64,000 nucleotides of DNA from Chryseotalea sp. WA131a (GCA_025370075.1 CP073016.1:2666001-2730000); one strand, 5' to 3'; positions 25,387-34,710 are shown, counted from the first letter of the stretch. The notes: generated by a model from the letters alone, not told the origin. Made by a program: numbers and translations.

Positions 25387-26211
25387 TTATTTCTTTCTTC
25401 TTGCTATAATTAAGTCATCAGAATACTTCTTCGGATGGCGAGTTTTCTTGCCTTTCGCCAACAAACCTTTGCGCGAACGCGGGTGACCGCCTGAAGCGCG
25501 ACCTTCGCCACCACCCATTGGGTGATCGACTGGGTTCATCGCTACCGCACGTGTACGTGGACGGATACCTCTCCAACGGCTACGGCCTGCTTTACCAACG
25601 CTTTCATTCATGTGCTCGGCATTCGATACGGCCCCTACTGTTGCCATACAGTTTACCAATACATTGCGCATTTCGCCCGAAGGCATCTTCAAGGTAGCAT
25701 ACACATCTTCGCGAGCTACCAATTGAACAAACACACCTGCACTGCGTGCGATGGCAGCACCTCTGCCCGGCTTCAATTCCACATTGTGTACAACCGTACC
25801 CACGGGGATCTTTGAAAGCGGCAAGGCGTTTCCAACTTCAGGGGCAACGTTGTCTCCTGAATATAAGGTTTGACCTACTTTTATTCCATTGGGTGCCAAA
25901 ATGTATGATTTGGCTCCGTCTGCGTAATACAATTTAGCGATGCGCGCTGTACGCGTAGGGTCGTATTCAATCGACTTTACCACCGCTGGGATGCCGAACT
26001 TATTTCTTTTGAAATCGATTAAGCGAATTTTTTGCTTGTGACCTCCACCGATGTAACGCATGGTCATTTTACCGCTGCTGTTACGTCCGCCTGACTTCTT
26101 CAGGGTTACTACCAATGACTTCTCAGGTTTTGATTCTGTGATATCATCGAACCCAGGGGCCAAACGATGGCGTGTGCCTGGGGTAATCGGTTTTAATTTT
26201 CTAAGTGCCAT
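25387..26211 (-). CDS. rplB: Ribosomal protein L2
   Basis: Large-subunit protein uL2 (274 residues), needed for peptidyl-transferase activity and subunit joining. Signatures are GRNSSGKMTMRYIGGGHKQK, the conserved histidine region MNPVDHPMGGGEGRASGGHP and the closing KGKKTRHPKKYSDDLI. It lies 12 bases after rplW. Confidence 0.98.
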   Translation of the reverse strand: MALRKLKPITPGTRHRLAPGFDDITESKPEKSLVVTLKKSGGRNSSGKMTMRYIGGGHKQKIRLIDFKRNKFGIPAVVKSIEYDPTRTARIAKLYYADGAKSYILAPNGIKVGQTLYSGDNVAPEVGNALPLSKIPVGTVVHNVELKPGRGAAIARSAGVFVQLVAREDVYATLKMPSGEMRNVLVNCMATVGAVSNAEHMNESVGKAGRSRWRGIRPRTRAVAMNPVDHPMGGGEGRASGGHPRSRKGLLAKGKKTRHPKKYSDDLIIARRKK

Positions 26212-26223
26212 CTTACCTGAGAA

Positions 26224-26511
26224 TTATACGTTGCTATAAAAATCAATAACTTCACCAGTCGCTAAGGTAACGATCGCTTTTTTGTAGCTTGGCTTGCGGC
26301 CTGATACGCTAGCTGCTTTAGTGAAACGGGTTTTTGCTTTGCCCAAAACACGCATGGTATTCACGCTTTTCACGTTTACGCCATACATTTTTTCTACGGC
26401 ATTTTTAATTTCTATTTTGTTGGCTTTTTCATCTACAATAAAGCCATACTTCCCTTTTTCGTTTAAGGCAGAAACTTTTTCAGTAACGAGGGGGCTAACT
26501 AAAATACTCAT
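26224..26511 (-). CDS. rplW: Ribosomal protein L23
   Basis: Large-subunit protein uL23 (95 residues), at the tunnel exit where SRP and trigger factor dock. SPLVTEKVSALNEKGKYGF, IEIKNAVEKMYGVNVKSVNT and GRKPSYKKAIVTLATGEVID are typical. It lies eight bases after rplD. Confidence 0.97.
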   Translation of the reverse strand: MSILVSPLVTEKVSALNEKGKYGFIVDEKANKIEIKNAVEKMYGVNVKSVNTMRVLGKAKTRFTKAASVSGRKPSYKKAIVTLATGEVIDFYSNV

Positions 26512-26519
26512 CGCTTCTG

Positions 26520-27146
26520 TTACTTTAAGAGGTTATTGATTGTGTCAAGTGAGCTTTCTACCAATACCAGCTGCTGTGCATTCATTACATCGAATGTATT
26601 GAGTTGTGCAGCAGTAATGATTTTGGTGTTTTGAATGTTTCTTCCGGAGCGAACAACATTGTCGTTAATAGAAGGAAGAACCACGAGTGTCTTTTTATCA
26701 GCCAAGGAGAGAGACTTCAACATGGCTGTGTATTGTTTGGTTTTAGGAGCGTCAAAATTGAAATCTTCTAAAACTGAAATGGAATTGTCTTTTGCTTTGT
26801 AGGATAGAGCCGACTTGCGCGCCAAATCTTTTACTTTCTTGTTGAGCTTAAAGGAGTAATCTCTAGGCGTAGGTCCGAATACGCGACCACCGCCTTTGAA
26901 TTGTGGGTTTTTGATGTTACCCGCACGTGCACCACCAGTGCCTTTCTGCTTCTTCAACTTCTTAGAAGAACCTGAAATTTCGTTACGCTGTTTTGATTTG
27001 TGCGTACCCTGACGTTGGTTGGCTTGAATGCTCTTTACATCTAAATAAATAGCATGGTCATTTGGCTCAATGCCGAAAACCTCTGGAGAGAGGTTGATTT
27101 TTCGGCCGGTACTTTCGCCACTGTATTTTACAACTGCTATGTCCAT
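26520..27146 (-). CDS. rplD: Ribosomal protein L4
   Basis: Large-subunit protein uL4 (208 residues). The tunnel loop KKLKKQKGTGGARAGNIKNP and GGGRVFGPTPRDYSFKLNKK are clear. Its ATG shares a base with the rplC stop. In E. coli L4 represses this operon by binding the leader; whether it does so here is not known, but a leader hairpin precedes rplC. Confidence 0.97.
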   Translation of the reverse strand: MDIAVVKYSGESTGRKINLSPEVFGIEPNDHAIYLDVKSIQANQRQGTHKSKQRNEISGSSKKLKKQKGTGGARAGNIKNPQFKGGGRVFGPTPRDYSFKLNKKVKDLARKSALSYKAKDNSISVLEDFNFDAPKTKQYTAMLKSLSLADKKTLVVLPSINDNVVRSGRNIQNTKIITAAQLNTFDVMNAQQLVLVESSLDTINNLLK

Positions 27147-27778
27147 TACTTTTGAAGGATTATCGTTGAATTCTTTGCGCCTGGAACAGATCCACTCACT
27201 AAGATTATATTTTGCTCAGGCATAATCTTAACCACTTTCAAATTGGTCACTTTTACGCGCTCGCCCCCCATGCGGCCAGGCAAACGCTTACCTTTAATAA
27301 CACGGGCGGCAAACGATGCGTTACCCATTGAACCAGGTGCGCGAAGACGATTATGCTGACCGTGGGTTTGACCACCCACACCAGCAAAGCCATAGCGCTT
27401 TACCACACCTTGAAAACCTTTACCTTTTGAAGTACCTACTGCATCGATGAAATCACCTTCTGCAAATACATCCCCTACTTTTACTTCTTTACCTAATTCT
27501 GCAACGGTGTCAAATTCAGTCGCGAAATCGCGGAACTCAACAATATTCTTTTTAGGAGTGGTGTTCGCTTTTTTGAAGTGACCGACCATAGCAGAAGAAG
27601 TATTCTTCTCTTTCTTTTCGCCAAAGGCCAATTGAATGGCTTTGTAGCCATCCACTTCTTGGCTTCTCACCTGCGTCACTACGCAAGGGCCAGCCTCGAT
27701 GACTGTAACGGAAACACTCGTTCCGTCTGCGTTAAAAACGCTGGTCATTCCTATTTTCCGTCCAATTATTCCAGGCAT
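27146..27778 (-). CDS. rplC: Ribosomal protein L3, first gene of the operon
   Basis: Large-subunit protein uL3 (210 residues). It begins MPGIIGRKIGMTSVFNADG and has GKGFQGVVKRYGFAGVGGQT followed by HGQHNRLRAPGSMGN. It is the first gene of the run: rpsJ, which usually precedes rplC, is absent, and the consensus promoter with its leader hairpin lies within 95 bases upstream. Confidence 0.97.
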   Translation of the reverse strand: MPGIIGRKIGMTSVFNADGTSVSVTVIEAGPCVVTQVRSQEVDGYKAIQLAFGEKKEKNTSSAMVGHFKKANTTPKKNIVEFRDFATEFDTVAELGKEVKVGDVFAEGDFIDAVGTSKGKGFQGVVKRYGFAGVGGQTHGQHNRLRAPGSMGNASFAARVIKGKRLPGRMGGERVKVTNLKVVKIMPEQNIILVSGSVPGAKNSTIILQK

Positions 27779-27810
27779 GATTGAAACCTTTTTACTTGTT
27801 TTTAATTCGA

Positions 27811-27832
27811 TTTGCGGGTTTCCTTCCGCAAA
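27811..27832 (-). ncRNA. Leader hairpin of the ribosomal-protein operon
   Basis: TTTGCGG and CCGCAAA pair across an eight-base loop, close to the predicted transcript start and 32 bases before the rplC ATG. The position suggests a structured 5' leader that may control translation or protect the mRNA; no known leader class was recognised. Confidence 0.55.
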
Positions 27833-27840
27833 AAGGACTG

Positions 27841-27870
27841 CAAAGATAGGAACATAAGATTAGTTACCAA
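27841..27870 (-). promoter_or_regulatory. Promoter of the rplC-rplQ operon
   Basis: TTG at 27870-27868, a 19-base spacer and TATCTTTG at 27848-27841 (minus strand) match the Bacteroidota consensus exactly. The expected start point lies just before the leader hairpin. Confidence 0.85.
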
Positions 27871-28232
27871 GAGGGCAAATGAAAAATTGTGAGGGAATTT
27901 GGAAATTAAAGGAGAAGGGGTGCTAATTATGCCTTTCAAATAATTGATATTCAATAATTTAAGATTGACTTTTTTTTATATAACAATTCAATTGTGGCAC
28001 TTGCGGGCTTCTAAAACTGGAAGGAAAAGCCCCTTTTTGCAAGTTACCTGTTGGCATCTCTACAATCATTGCTTTTTTCATCTCAACACGCTACTTCCTT
28101 CTAAAGAGAAGGGTGGAGTTTTTAGAGTTGCCCTTATCTTCATACAAAAAGCCCAATAACCTTATCTATGGATGGCGCACCTCTGTTTATGGTAGGAAGT
28201 AAAGCTTTGAATATCTTTACGAAATAATATCC
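27871..28232. other. Intergenic region without a recognised gene
   Basis: This AT-rich stretch between the divergent rplC promoter and the FecCD permease holds no supported gene. TATCTTTA at 28212-28219 could be part of a promoter for the permease but has no TTG at the right distance. Cobalamin-riboswitch core sequences were looked for because of the BtuC-like neighbour and were not seen. Confidence 0.6.
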
Positions 28233-29255
28233 GTGTCGCTATTCCCATCTTATTGGAAAAAAATCCTAACCGTAGGTGGGTTATTGATGTTGCTATTCAC
28301 CTTAGATGTATCGATGGGTGAATCGTTCATAAACCCTTTCGATTGGATAGGCTCATTGTTTGGTCCTAACGAATCTACTCTAGCAGAAATCGTTTGGCAT
28401 TTTCGATTGCCCAAAGCCATTACTTGTGTGTTTGCGGGGGCAGCACTGGGCACGGGCGGATTGTTAATGCAAACACTTTTCAGAAATCCGTTGGCCGGCC
28501 CCGATGTGCTGGGGCTAAGTTCGGGAGCAAGTTTATTGGTTGCATTGGTGATTATGTTGGGGCAATCCAGCATCAGCATTTTGCAATCTTTCGCTGGCAA
28601 TCCGTGGAGTTTGGCATTGGCGGCCACCTTGGGCAGTGCTTTCGTGTTTATGTTGGTAATCGCCATTTCACGGTTTGTAAAAGACGATACATCTTTATTG
28701 ATTATAGGCTTGATGTTGAGCGCAGCTACTACTTCAGTGGTGGGTATGTTGCTTTTTGTTAGCAAAGCTGAAGACTTGCAGCTTTTCATGATTTGGTCAC
28801 TGGGCAATGTGGGTGGCACGAATTGGAAAGAGATTTTGGTTTTACTGATAGCCGTTGCCATCGGCATCACCATCGCAATCAGCCAAGTCAAATCACTTAA
28901 TGCCCGACTTTTGGGCGAAACCTATGCGCAAAGTTTAGGCATCGCATTATCTCCATCGCGGTTTTGGCTCGTTGCTTCTACCAGTTTATTGGCAGGAAGT
29001 GTTACTGCATTTTGTGGTCCTATTGCTTTTGTTGGATTGGCCGTGCCGCATTTAGTGAAACTGATTGCCCCGACCAGCAATCATAAAATGTTATTACCCT
29101 TAGTAATGATGGGTGGTGCGAGTTTGTTGTTGTTTTGTGATATGCTCACCCACTCGGTTGGCTCAACTATTTTGCCGCTCAATGCGGTGACCTCTATTAT
29201 CGGTGCTCCGTTGGTGATTTGGATGGTAGTGAAGAATAAAAAAGTAAGCAGCTAA
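28233..29255 (+). CDS. FecCD/BtuC-type ABC transporter permease
   Basis: A 340-residue inner-membrane permease of the FecCD family, which imports iron-siderophores, haem or cobalamin. Diagnostic segments are RLPKAITCVFAGAALGTGGL with LMQTLFRNPLAGPDVLGLSS, LLGETYAQSLGIA and FCGPIAFVGLAVPHLVK. About nine hydrophobic spans are visible. The start is GTG at 28233, which gives a first membrane span (KILTVGGLLMLLFTLDV). The stop overlaps the ATPase start by one base. No periplasmic binding protein or TonB-dependent receptor is next to it, so the substrate is open. Confidence 0.92.
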   Translation: MSLFPSYWKKILTVGGLLMLLFTLDVSMGESFINPFDWIGSLFGPNESTLAEIVWHFRLPKAITCVFAGAALGTGGLLMQTLFRNPLAGPDVLGLSSGASLLVALVIMLGQSSISILQSFAGNPWSLALAATLGSAFVFMLVIAISRFVKDDTSLLIIGLMLSAATTSVVGMLLFVSKAEDLQLFMIWSLGNVGGTNWKEILVLLIAVAIGITIAISQVKSLNARLLGETYAQSLGIALSPSRFWLVASTSLLAGSVTAFCGPIAFVGLAVPHLVKLIAPTSNHKMLLPLVMMGGASLLLFCDMLTHSVGSTILPLNAVTSIIGAPLVIWMVVKNKKVSS

Positions 29256-30178
29256 TGGAAGCGCACAACCTTTCTATCGGCTATCGCAGCAAAACAAAAG
29301 ACAACATTTTGTTCGAAGGTTTAGATTTGGTGCTGCGGGCAGGTGAATTGGTTTGTTTTATGGGGCCAAATGGGGTTGGAAAATCTACGCTGATGCGCAC
29401 CTTGGCGGGATTGCAATTGCCCTTGAGCGGAACGCTTGAGAAAGTGAACGAAAAAAATGTGGCGTTGGTATTGACCGAGCGCATTTCGGCCGCTAACATG
29501 ACAGCCAAGGAATTAGTAGCATTTGGGCGGTACCCCTACCTCGATTGGCGCATTAATCTTTCTCAACAGGATGAACAAATTGTTCATGGGGCAATTGAGC
29601 AAGTGCACATTGCAGACTTAGCAGACAAAAAAATCAATGAGCTAAGCGATGGCCAAATGCAAATGGTGATGATAGCAAAAGCCTTGGCACAACAAACTCC
29701 CTATTTACTTTTAGACGAACCTACGTCACACCTTGATTTGAACAACCGTGTGGAGATTATGAAGTTGCTTCGTCAATTGGCGCATCAAACAAAAAAGGCC
29801 ATCTTAATTGCCACACACGAATTGGACCTTGCTTTGCAAATGGCCGATGTAATTTGGCTGGCAACTGCCGACAAAAAAATAATGGCTGGCATGCCGGAAG
29901 ATTTAGTGCTGAGCGGTGCCTTTGATGCAGTATTTAAATTAAAGGGTTTTGATTTAAAAACGGGTAAAGTGCATCACGAAGCACATCGAAACATATCCAT
30001 CCGATTGGAAGGCATTGGTTCTACATATCTGTGGACGAAAAATGCATTGGAGCGGAATGGGTATGCGGTGGATGACACTTCTACTTTATTAATCAAAATA
30101 GATAACCAGCGATCGAGTTGGGAGTACAATAAAAAATTATTCACCAAACTTGAAACATTGATTAGGCAGTTACCTTAG
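29255..30178 (+). CDS. ABC transporter ATP-binding protein, FecE/BtuD type
   Basis: A 307-residue ATPase that pairs with the permease just upstream. Walker A is GPNGVGKST near residue 37, the signature motif appears as LSDGQMQMV, and Walker B is YLLLDEPTSHLDL, followed by ATHELD with the switch histidine. Beyond about residue 215 there is an extra C-terminal region of some 90 residues, longer than simple FecE, with no domain I can name. It overlaps the permease gene by one base and is the last gene of this two-gene operon. Confidence 0.92.
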   Translation: MEAHNLSIGYRSKTKDNILFEGLDLVLRAGELVCFMGPNGVGKSTLMRTLAGLQLPLSGTLEKVNEKNVALVLTERISAANMTAKELVAFGRYPYLDWRINLSQQDEQIVHGAIEQVHIADLADKKINELSDGQMQMVMIAKALAQQTPYLLLDEPTSHLDLNNRVEIMKLLRQLAHQTKKAILIATHELDLALQMADVIWLATADKKIMAGMPEDLVLSGAFDAVFKLKGFDLKTGKVHHEAHRNISIRLEGIGSTYLWTKNALERNGYAVDDTSTLLIKIDNQRSSWEYNKKLFTKLETLIRQLP

Positions 30179-30243
30179 ATTTTCTTTCAATGAAAGCCGC
30201 CAAGATGGTTGTATTTCAAAATTTTCCAAACAATAGCTTAGAA

Positions 30244-30837
30244 CTAAGTTGATACCTTATTTTTAGGGTCGTGCAAATCGATATCATGCACACTAAATCC
30301 CAAATCGCGAATAACTTTATCCCGAATACTTATTGCTCCAACATAAAGAACTGAGTTAACATCATAACCGCTATTAAAAGCTGCTTGCTCCAACATCAAT
30401 TTACATTCCTCAAGGTTCTGATAATCTGATACTATACTTATTAGTGATTCTTGCGCTTGATAAGGGTTTTCGGGACCTGAAGCTTTAACTCTTTCTAAAA
30501 TGTCTTTGTAATATTTGCTAGTGAAATCTGATATTTTAGAAGTCTCAAAAACTCTTAAACCAGCTTCATTGAGAATCAACGGGGAATTTGATTTGCTCAA
30601 ATGATTTCTCCATAGAGTATCCACCTTAACGGTCATCTGACCAAAACTATATTTTATTTTAGGAACGTCTTTTAAAGTTTCCTCCATAGAATCAATAGAT
30701 TGGACAATTCTACCCGTTCGAAAAATAAGAAAGGCAGCACTTCCTAATATTGAAACGAAAAGTGCTGCGACAATACCCCAAATAGTCACCCAATCGGAGG
30801 TCGATAATTGTAATATTATCATAATCGAAGTTTTCAT
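30244..30837 (-). CDS. Hypothetical membrane-anchored protein
   Basis: A 197-residue protein with one N-terminal transmembrane segment (WVTIWGIVAALFVSILGSAAFLIF, described here as about residues 17-40) followed by a soluble, mostly helical domain containing SIDSMEETLKDVPKIKYSF and the LEQAAFNSGYDVNSVLYVG segment. No family was recognised. It is convergent with the ABC transporter and stands alone. TACATTTG on the minus strand at 30907-30900 could be its -7 box, about 60 bases upstream of the ATG. Confidence 0.6.
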   Translation of the reverse strand: MKTSIMIILQLSTSDWVTIWGIVAALFVSILGSAAFLIFRTGRIVQSIDSMEETLKDVPKIKYSFGQMTVKVDTLWRNHLSKSNSPLILNEAGLRVFETSKISDFTSKYYKDILERVKASGPENPYQAQESLISIVSDYQNLEECKLMLEQAAFNSGYDVNSVLYVGAISIRDKVIRDLGFSVHDIDLHDPKNKVST

Positions 30838-30985
30838 ATGCTATTTACGACATTAATATTCAGTTAGTAAGCATTAACGTGTAAATAAAGAAAGGCGCTC
30901 AAATGTAACGTATTTTTTACAAGTTTAGTTTTAATTTATTAATCAAATTCCGTACCGCTAAAAATTACCTCGCCCACTTGCAAAG

Positions 30986-32665
30986 CTATTTGCTTATTAG
31001 CGCTTTAACAAACATTTTCGGGTGCTTCTCGTCCCAATCACTAACGCTCTGAAAAAGATAGGCTGCTTCCAAAAGAGGTGCCTCATCATACAAGTTTCCA
31101 ATCAGTGTTAAAGAAGTTGGACGACCTTTTTTATCGAAACCAGTTGGAATTGTGATGGCAGGATGGCCTGTTAAATTGGTGGAAAGTGAAATATTCTTTC
31201 CGCTAGAGGGTGCAATGATGAAGTCGTAAGGTGCAATCATCGCATTAAACTTCTCGATCAACACTTTTCGAAAACGATTGGCTTGCAAATACTCTACCGC
31301 TGAAATAAATCGTGCTTGGCGAAGGGAGTTGGCACGTGAACCCTTATCTTGCTCTGATAACAATCTCTCTTGATGGCTGCGCACCAGCTCATCAAAAAAA
31401 CTTCCGGCTTCGGCACGTAAAATAATATCGAACGATTCGTAGGGTATCGAGTCGGGCAACTCAACTTCTTTCAAATCAGCCCCTAGGTTTCTAATTGTTT
31501 GTAATGTCACCGAATCTATTTTCCTATAGTGAGAAGTGTCTTCGTCAAATAGTTTTTTGAAGTACCCAATTTTAAAATTTTTCAAATCCTTTTTCGGTTC
31601 AAAACCAAATGCATAGTCAGCGGTAGCCCGATCCTTTTCTGCCTCGCCATTTTTTCCTTTGATCAATGAAAACACGAGCGCACAATCTTGTGCCGATCGT
31701 GCAATCACACCTACTTTGTCCATCGACCATGAAAGCGTCATGCAGCCACCTCGGCTCACGGCTCCAAAGCTTGGTCGCAACCCAGTAACCCCACAGCGCG
31801 CAGAGGGAGCCAACACCGAGCCTAGCGTTTCCGTACCAATGGCAAAAGGAACAAGGCCGGCTGCCGTTGCCGAAGCTGACCCTGCTGATGAACCGCTCGC
31901 ACCTTGCTTTAAATCCCACGGGTTTTTTGTTTTGCCGCCAAACCAAACATCACCTCGTGCCAACGCACCGGTTGTTAACTTGGCGACCAACACCGCACCG
32001 GCTTCTTCCAATCGCTGAACGACTGCGGCCTTTTCATTAAACTGCTGCTGTTGATAAGGCTCGGCTCCCCACGTAGTTTTATAGCCGGGCACCGAGAACA
32101 AATCTTTTATTCCATAAGGTATGCCGTGCAAAAGGCCTCGATAATTTCCTCTCGAAATCTCGTCATCAGCTTTTGCGGCTTGTTGAAGTGCGAGTAATTC
32201 GGTTATGGTGACTACCGTTTTTAACGTATCGCCATACTTTTTTAGTCGCGCTAGGTAAATTTGAGTTAAGCGCGAGGAGGAAATTTTCTTTGCTTTGAGA
32301 AGATGAGCCAATTCGGTTACTTTCAAAAAAGCAATCTGTTCATCGGTTGACGGCAAATTTATTTCGTTCTCATCCCAACGACTGATGACGTTTCTTTTTT
32401 TAAATTGAAAGTTATCGGGCTTTGGGTCAAACAGCACCGCGGGGGCTACCTCGTTGGCAACTTTGAATTTACGCATGCTATCATAGCCGGCTTTGTTGTC
32501 GGCTAGGTAGGTGCGCATTGTATCAATTTCGCTTTTGCTGAATTGCAAGCCAATCAATTTTTGTGCACTTACAACATCTTTGCGTGAGATTTTATTTGGG
32601 GCGTGGCAGGCGCTCGCAATTGAAACGAGCAGGAAAAGCAAAGAGCATTTAGAATTTTTTATCAT
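30986..32665 (-). CDS. Amidase signature family protein, predicted lipoprotein
   Basis: A 559-residue amidase of the amidase-signature family, using a Ser-cisSer-Lys triad. The lysine lies in GIPYGIKDLFSVPGYKT and the serine cluster in GASGSSAGSASATAAGLVPF, with GTETLGS after it. An N-terminal signal ends in SIASAC, so export and lipidation are likely. About 85 residues precede the catalytic domain, which starts with ELAHLLKAKKISS. Substrate is not predictable (amides, peptides or esters). An upstream TTG at 32674 is possible, but the ATG at 32665 fits the signal peptide. It is nine bases downstream of the restriction gene on the same strand. Confidence 0.9.
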   Translation of the reverse strand: MIKNSKCSLLFLLVSIASACHAPNKISRKDVVSAQKLIGLQFSKSEIDTMRTYLADNKAGYDSMRKFKVANEVAPAVLFDPKPDNFQFKKRNVISRWDENEINLPSTDEQIAFLKVTELAHLLKAKKISSSRLTQIYLARLKKYGDTLKTVVTITELLALQQAAKADDEISRGNYRGLLHGIPYGIKDLFSVPGYKTTWGAEPYQQQQFNEKAAVVQRLEEAGAVLVAKLTTGALARGDVWFGGKTKNPWDLKQGASGSSAGSASATAAGLVPFAIGTETLGSVLAPSARCGVTGLRPSFGAVSRGGCMTLSWSMDKVGVIARSAQDCALVFSLIKGKNGEAEKDRATADYAFGFEPKKDLKNFKIGYFKKLFDEDTSHYRKIDSVTLQTIRNLGADLKEVELPDSIPYESFDIILRAEAGSFFDELVRSHQERLLSEQDKGSRANSLRQARFISAVEYLQANRFRKVLIEKFNAMIAPYDFIIAPSSGKNISLSTNLTGHPAITIPTGFDKKGRPTSLTLIGNLYDEAPLLEAAYLFQSVSDWDEKHPKMFVKALISK

Positions 32666-32674
32666 CGAAAACAA

Positions 32675-33382
32675 TTATTCAAACGCCTTTTTAAAAAATT
32701 CCTTGAGTTTTTGTTTTTCAGGCAACTGCTTAGTGTTTTTTGAAACCGCTTTAATCACAGTCGGCAAAACATCAAATAAATTCTCCAAGGCATTTTCATC
32801 ACCCGTGACCAATGCATAAAAACTTGCACCATCAATTTCTCTAATCTTTTCATTCAAAGCGCATTTCTCTCCTTTCTCTTTATCAGACGGTGTAAATTCT
32901 CGATTAAACCGTTGGGGCTTTTTAGGAACAATGGCTACATAGTAGGCTGTATAACCTTTGTAGACGCTCGCTTTCTGCATCACTAATTTTTCTAAAGAAG
33001 AATACAACTCTGCGAGCTTGCCGCCTGAAATGGTGTTGTACTTATTTTTTATTTCACCAATAACTTTTTTCTCTTCCGAAAGGATGTCCACCACATTTCC
33101 TTTTGTAAGATTAGTCCAACCCTTTACACATCCTAAAATATTTTGATGAAACTCACCAACATGATTGAGTAAAGTTTTTTGGGCTTGGCGGGTTTTCTCA
33201 CTTTCTAGCCATGCGTTGTATTCAATGTCGAATCCGGCCATTTCAAACAGAGTTGAAAATGGGTCAATGACGTTTTTCGTAAAGTCTTTTTGAGCCTTAA
33301 GCTGGGCTTCGCTTGCCTTTAATAAAAGGTGCTCTACAGCTCCTTGCAAATGCTTATCATCAATCCAATCTAAGTAAGACAT
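32675..33382 (-). CDS. Eco47II-family type II restriction endonuclease
   Basis: A 235-residue protein resembling the RE_Eco47II family, whose characterised members cut GGNCC. Visible features are an opening YLDWIDDKHLQGAVEHLL, VIDPFSTLFEMAGF, KTLLNHVGEFHQNILGCVKG, the probable PD-(D/E)xK core VVDILSEEKKVIGEIKNKYN (aspartate, then E-I-K) and the FTPSDKEKG segment. It follows the cytosine methyltransferase by 50 bases on the same strand, as expected of a restriction-modification pair. Site specificity here is inferred from the family only. Confidence 0.85.
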   Translation of the reverse strand: MSYLDWIDDKHLQGAVEHLLLKASEAQLKAQKDFTKNVIDPFSTLFEMAGFDIEYNAWLESEKTRQAQKTLLNHVGEFHQNILGCVKGWTNLTKGNVVDILSEEKKVIGEIKNKYNTISGGKLAELYSSLEKLVMQKASVYKGYTAYYVAIVPKKPQRFNREFTPSDKEKGEKCALNEKIREIDGASFYALVTGDENALENLFDVLPTVIKAVSKNTKQLPEKQKLKEFFKKAFE

Positions 33383-33432
33383 AAGAGAGTTATGATTCTA
33401 CTTTCTGAAAAGTATGAATTAAACTCTAAAAA

Positions 33433-34710
33433 TCATAAGCTCATAGTTACTTGGTTAAGCGAGGCACGGCTCTCTAAAGAATAATGCTCGTACACTTGAT
33501 TCAAAAAACGTACAATAGAGTAACCAAGCTCGTGAGCCAAGTTTACTGGCACAGCATTCCCAATTTGTTTATATTGTTGAGCCACCGAACCTGCAAATTG
33601 CCAATCATCGGGAAAAGTTTGAATGCGTGCATACTCCCTAACTGTAAAGGGACGGGTTTCATCTGGATGACAGCGCTCAGTTTGTTTTTGAGCCGGACTG
33701 CAAGTCAATGTTAAACTTGGCTCATCCCAACTCATCCGCCTTGCCATGCCTGTTTTGCCGCCACCTAAAAAGAAACTTTTTTGCATATACTCCTTTTGAA
33801 GTTTAAGGGGCAAATCACGCCAATATCCTCCAGGAGGTACTTTATCCAAAATCTCTTTTTTCCTTTTGGGGTAACTTACACCTAAAGACTTTGGAACATC
33901 TACTGGGAAAAGCTCGCTTGCTTGCAGTGCATCTTTGAGCTTATAAATTTTTTTATACGGTTTCGGGAAAGCAAAATCAATATCAATGTCTTTTCGAACG
34001 CCTATTAAAATCAATCGTTCGCGCTTTTGAGGAACTCTATAAAAAATTGCTTTCAAAATCTTTTCGTCCAATGGTTTGTACCCAATCTCGTCTAAAATTG
34101 ATTTCATCCCCGCCAAAGTTCTGCCGCCATCATGATTCAGTAAGCCACGAACATTTTCGCCAACACAAAGCAACGGATTCGTTTCCTTTACCACTCGGGC
34201 AAACTCATAAAACAAGGTGCCTCGGGCGTCCTTCAATCCTAGTTTTTTCCCGGCATAACTAAAGGCTTGGCATGGAAATCCTCCCGTCACTACATCAATT
34301 TTTCCTTTGTACTCTTTAAAACTCACTTGTCTAATGTCTTCTTCAATCACTCGCCACTTTGGTCTGTTCTTGCGAAGTGTTTCCGCTGCCCAATGGTCAA
34401 TTTCATTCAGCGCAGCACATTTCAGTCCTGCTTTTTCCAAGCCAATGGCTAAACCGCCAGCTCCGGCAAACAATTCGAGAACGGAATAATGATGACTAGG
34501 CTTCTCTTGATTGGATGCCGAGTCTTTATTGAATAAAAATTCTAATTCGTCAAAAATCTTAAGCTGCTCTTTCTTGTAAACTCGATAATTGCTCATGGGC
34601 TCGCGAACCGCAGTGAGTTTGCCGCTATTGTCCCATCGCCTGAGGGTTTCTTTACTCTTACCCAACAAATCGGCCACTTCAGAAAGGGTATAATGTTCTT
34701 TTATAACCAT
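33433..34710 (-). CDS. DNA cytosine-5 methyltransferase with N-terminal MerR-type HTH
   Basis: A 425-residue m5C methyltransferase. Residues 1-60 form a MerR-like winged helix (YTLSEVADLLGKSKETLRRW, then NYRVYKKEQLKIF). From about residue 76 the catalytic motifs follow in order: I (LELFAGAGGLAIGLEKAG), IV with the catalytic cysteine (GGFPCQAFS), VI (GENVRG), VIII (QKRERLILIG), IX and X (QIGNAVPVNLA). The target domain lies between about 235 and 330. It protects host DNA from the downstream restriction enzyme. The fused HTH suggests it also represses its own promoter, which lies only about 25 bases before the ATG. It is transcribed before the endonuclease, the safe order. Confidence 0.95.
   Translation of the reverse strand: MVIKEHYTLSEVADLLGKSKETLRRWDNSGKLTAVREPMSNYRVYKKEQLKIFDELEFLFNKDSASNQEKPSHHYSVLELFAGAGGLAIGLEKAGLKCAALNEIDHWAAETLRKNRPKWRVIEEDIRQVSFKEYKGKIDVVTGGFPCQAFSYAGKKLGLKDARGTLFYEFARVVKETNPLLCVGENVRGLLNHDGGRTLAGMKSILDEIGYKPLDEKILKAIFYRVPQKRERLILIGVRKDIDIDFAFPKPYKKIYKLKDALQASELFPVDVPKSLGVSYPKRKKEILDKVPPGGYWRDLPLKLQKEYMQKSFFLGGGKTGMARRMSWDEPSLTLTCSPAQKQTERCHPDETRPFTVREYARIQTFPDDWQFAGSVAQQYKQIGNAVPVNLAHELGYSIVRFLNQVYEHYSLESRASLNQVTMSL

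Noticed and set aside
27871..28232. Possible cobalamin riboswitch before the FecCD/BtuC-like permease, and an open frame at 27944-28159
   Set aside because: No conserved B12-box or core helices were seen, and the open frame has no recognisable protein features, start context or neighbours to support it.
30179..30243. Short CTTTC-GAAAG hairpin after the ABC transporter ATPase as a terminator
   Set aside because: The stem is only five bases, AT-rich, and lacks a following T-run.
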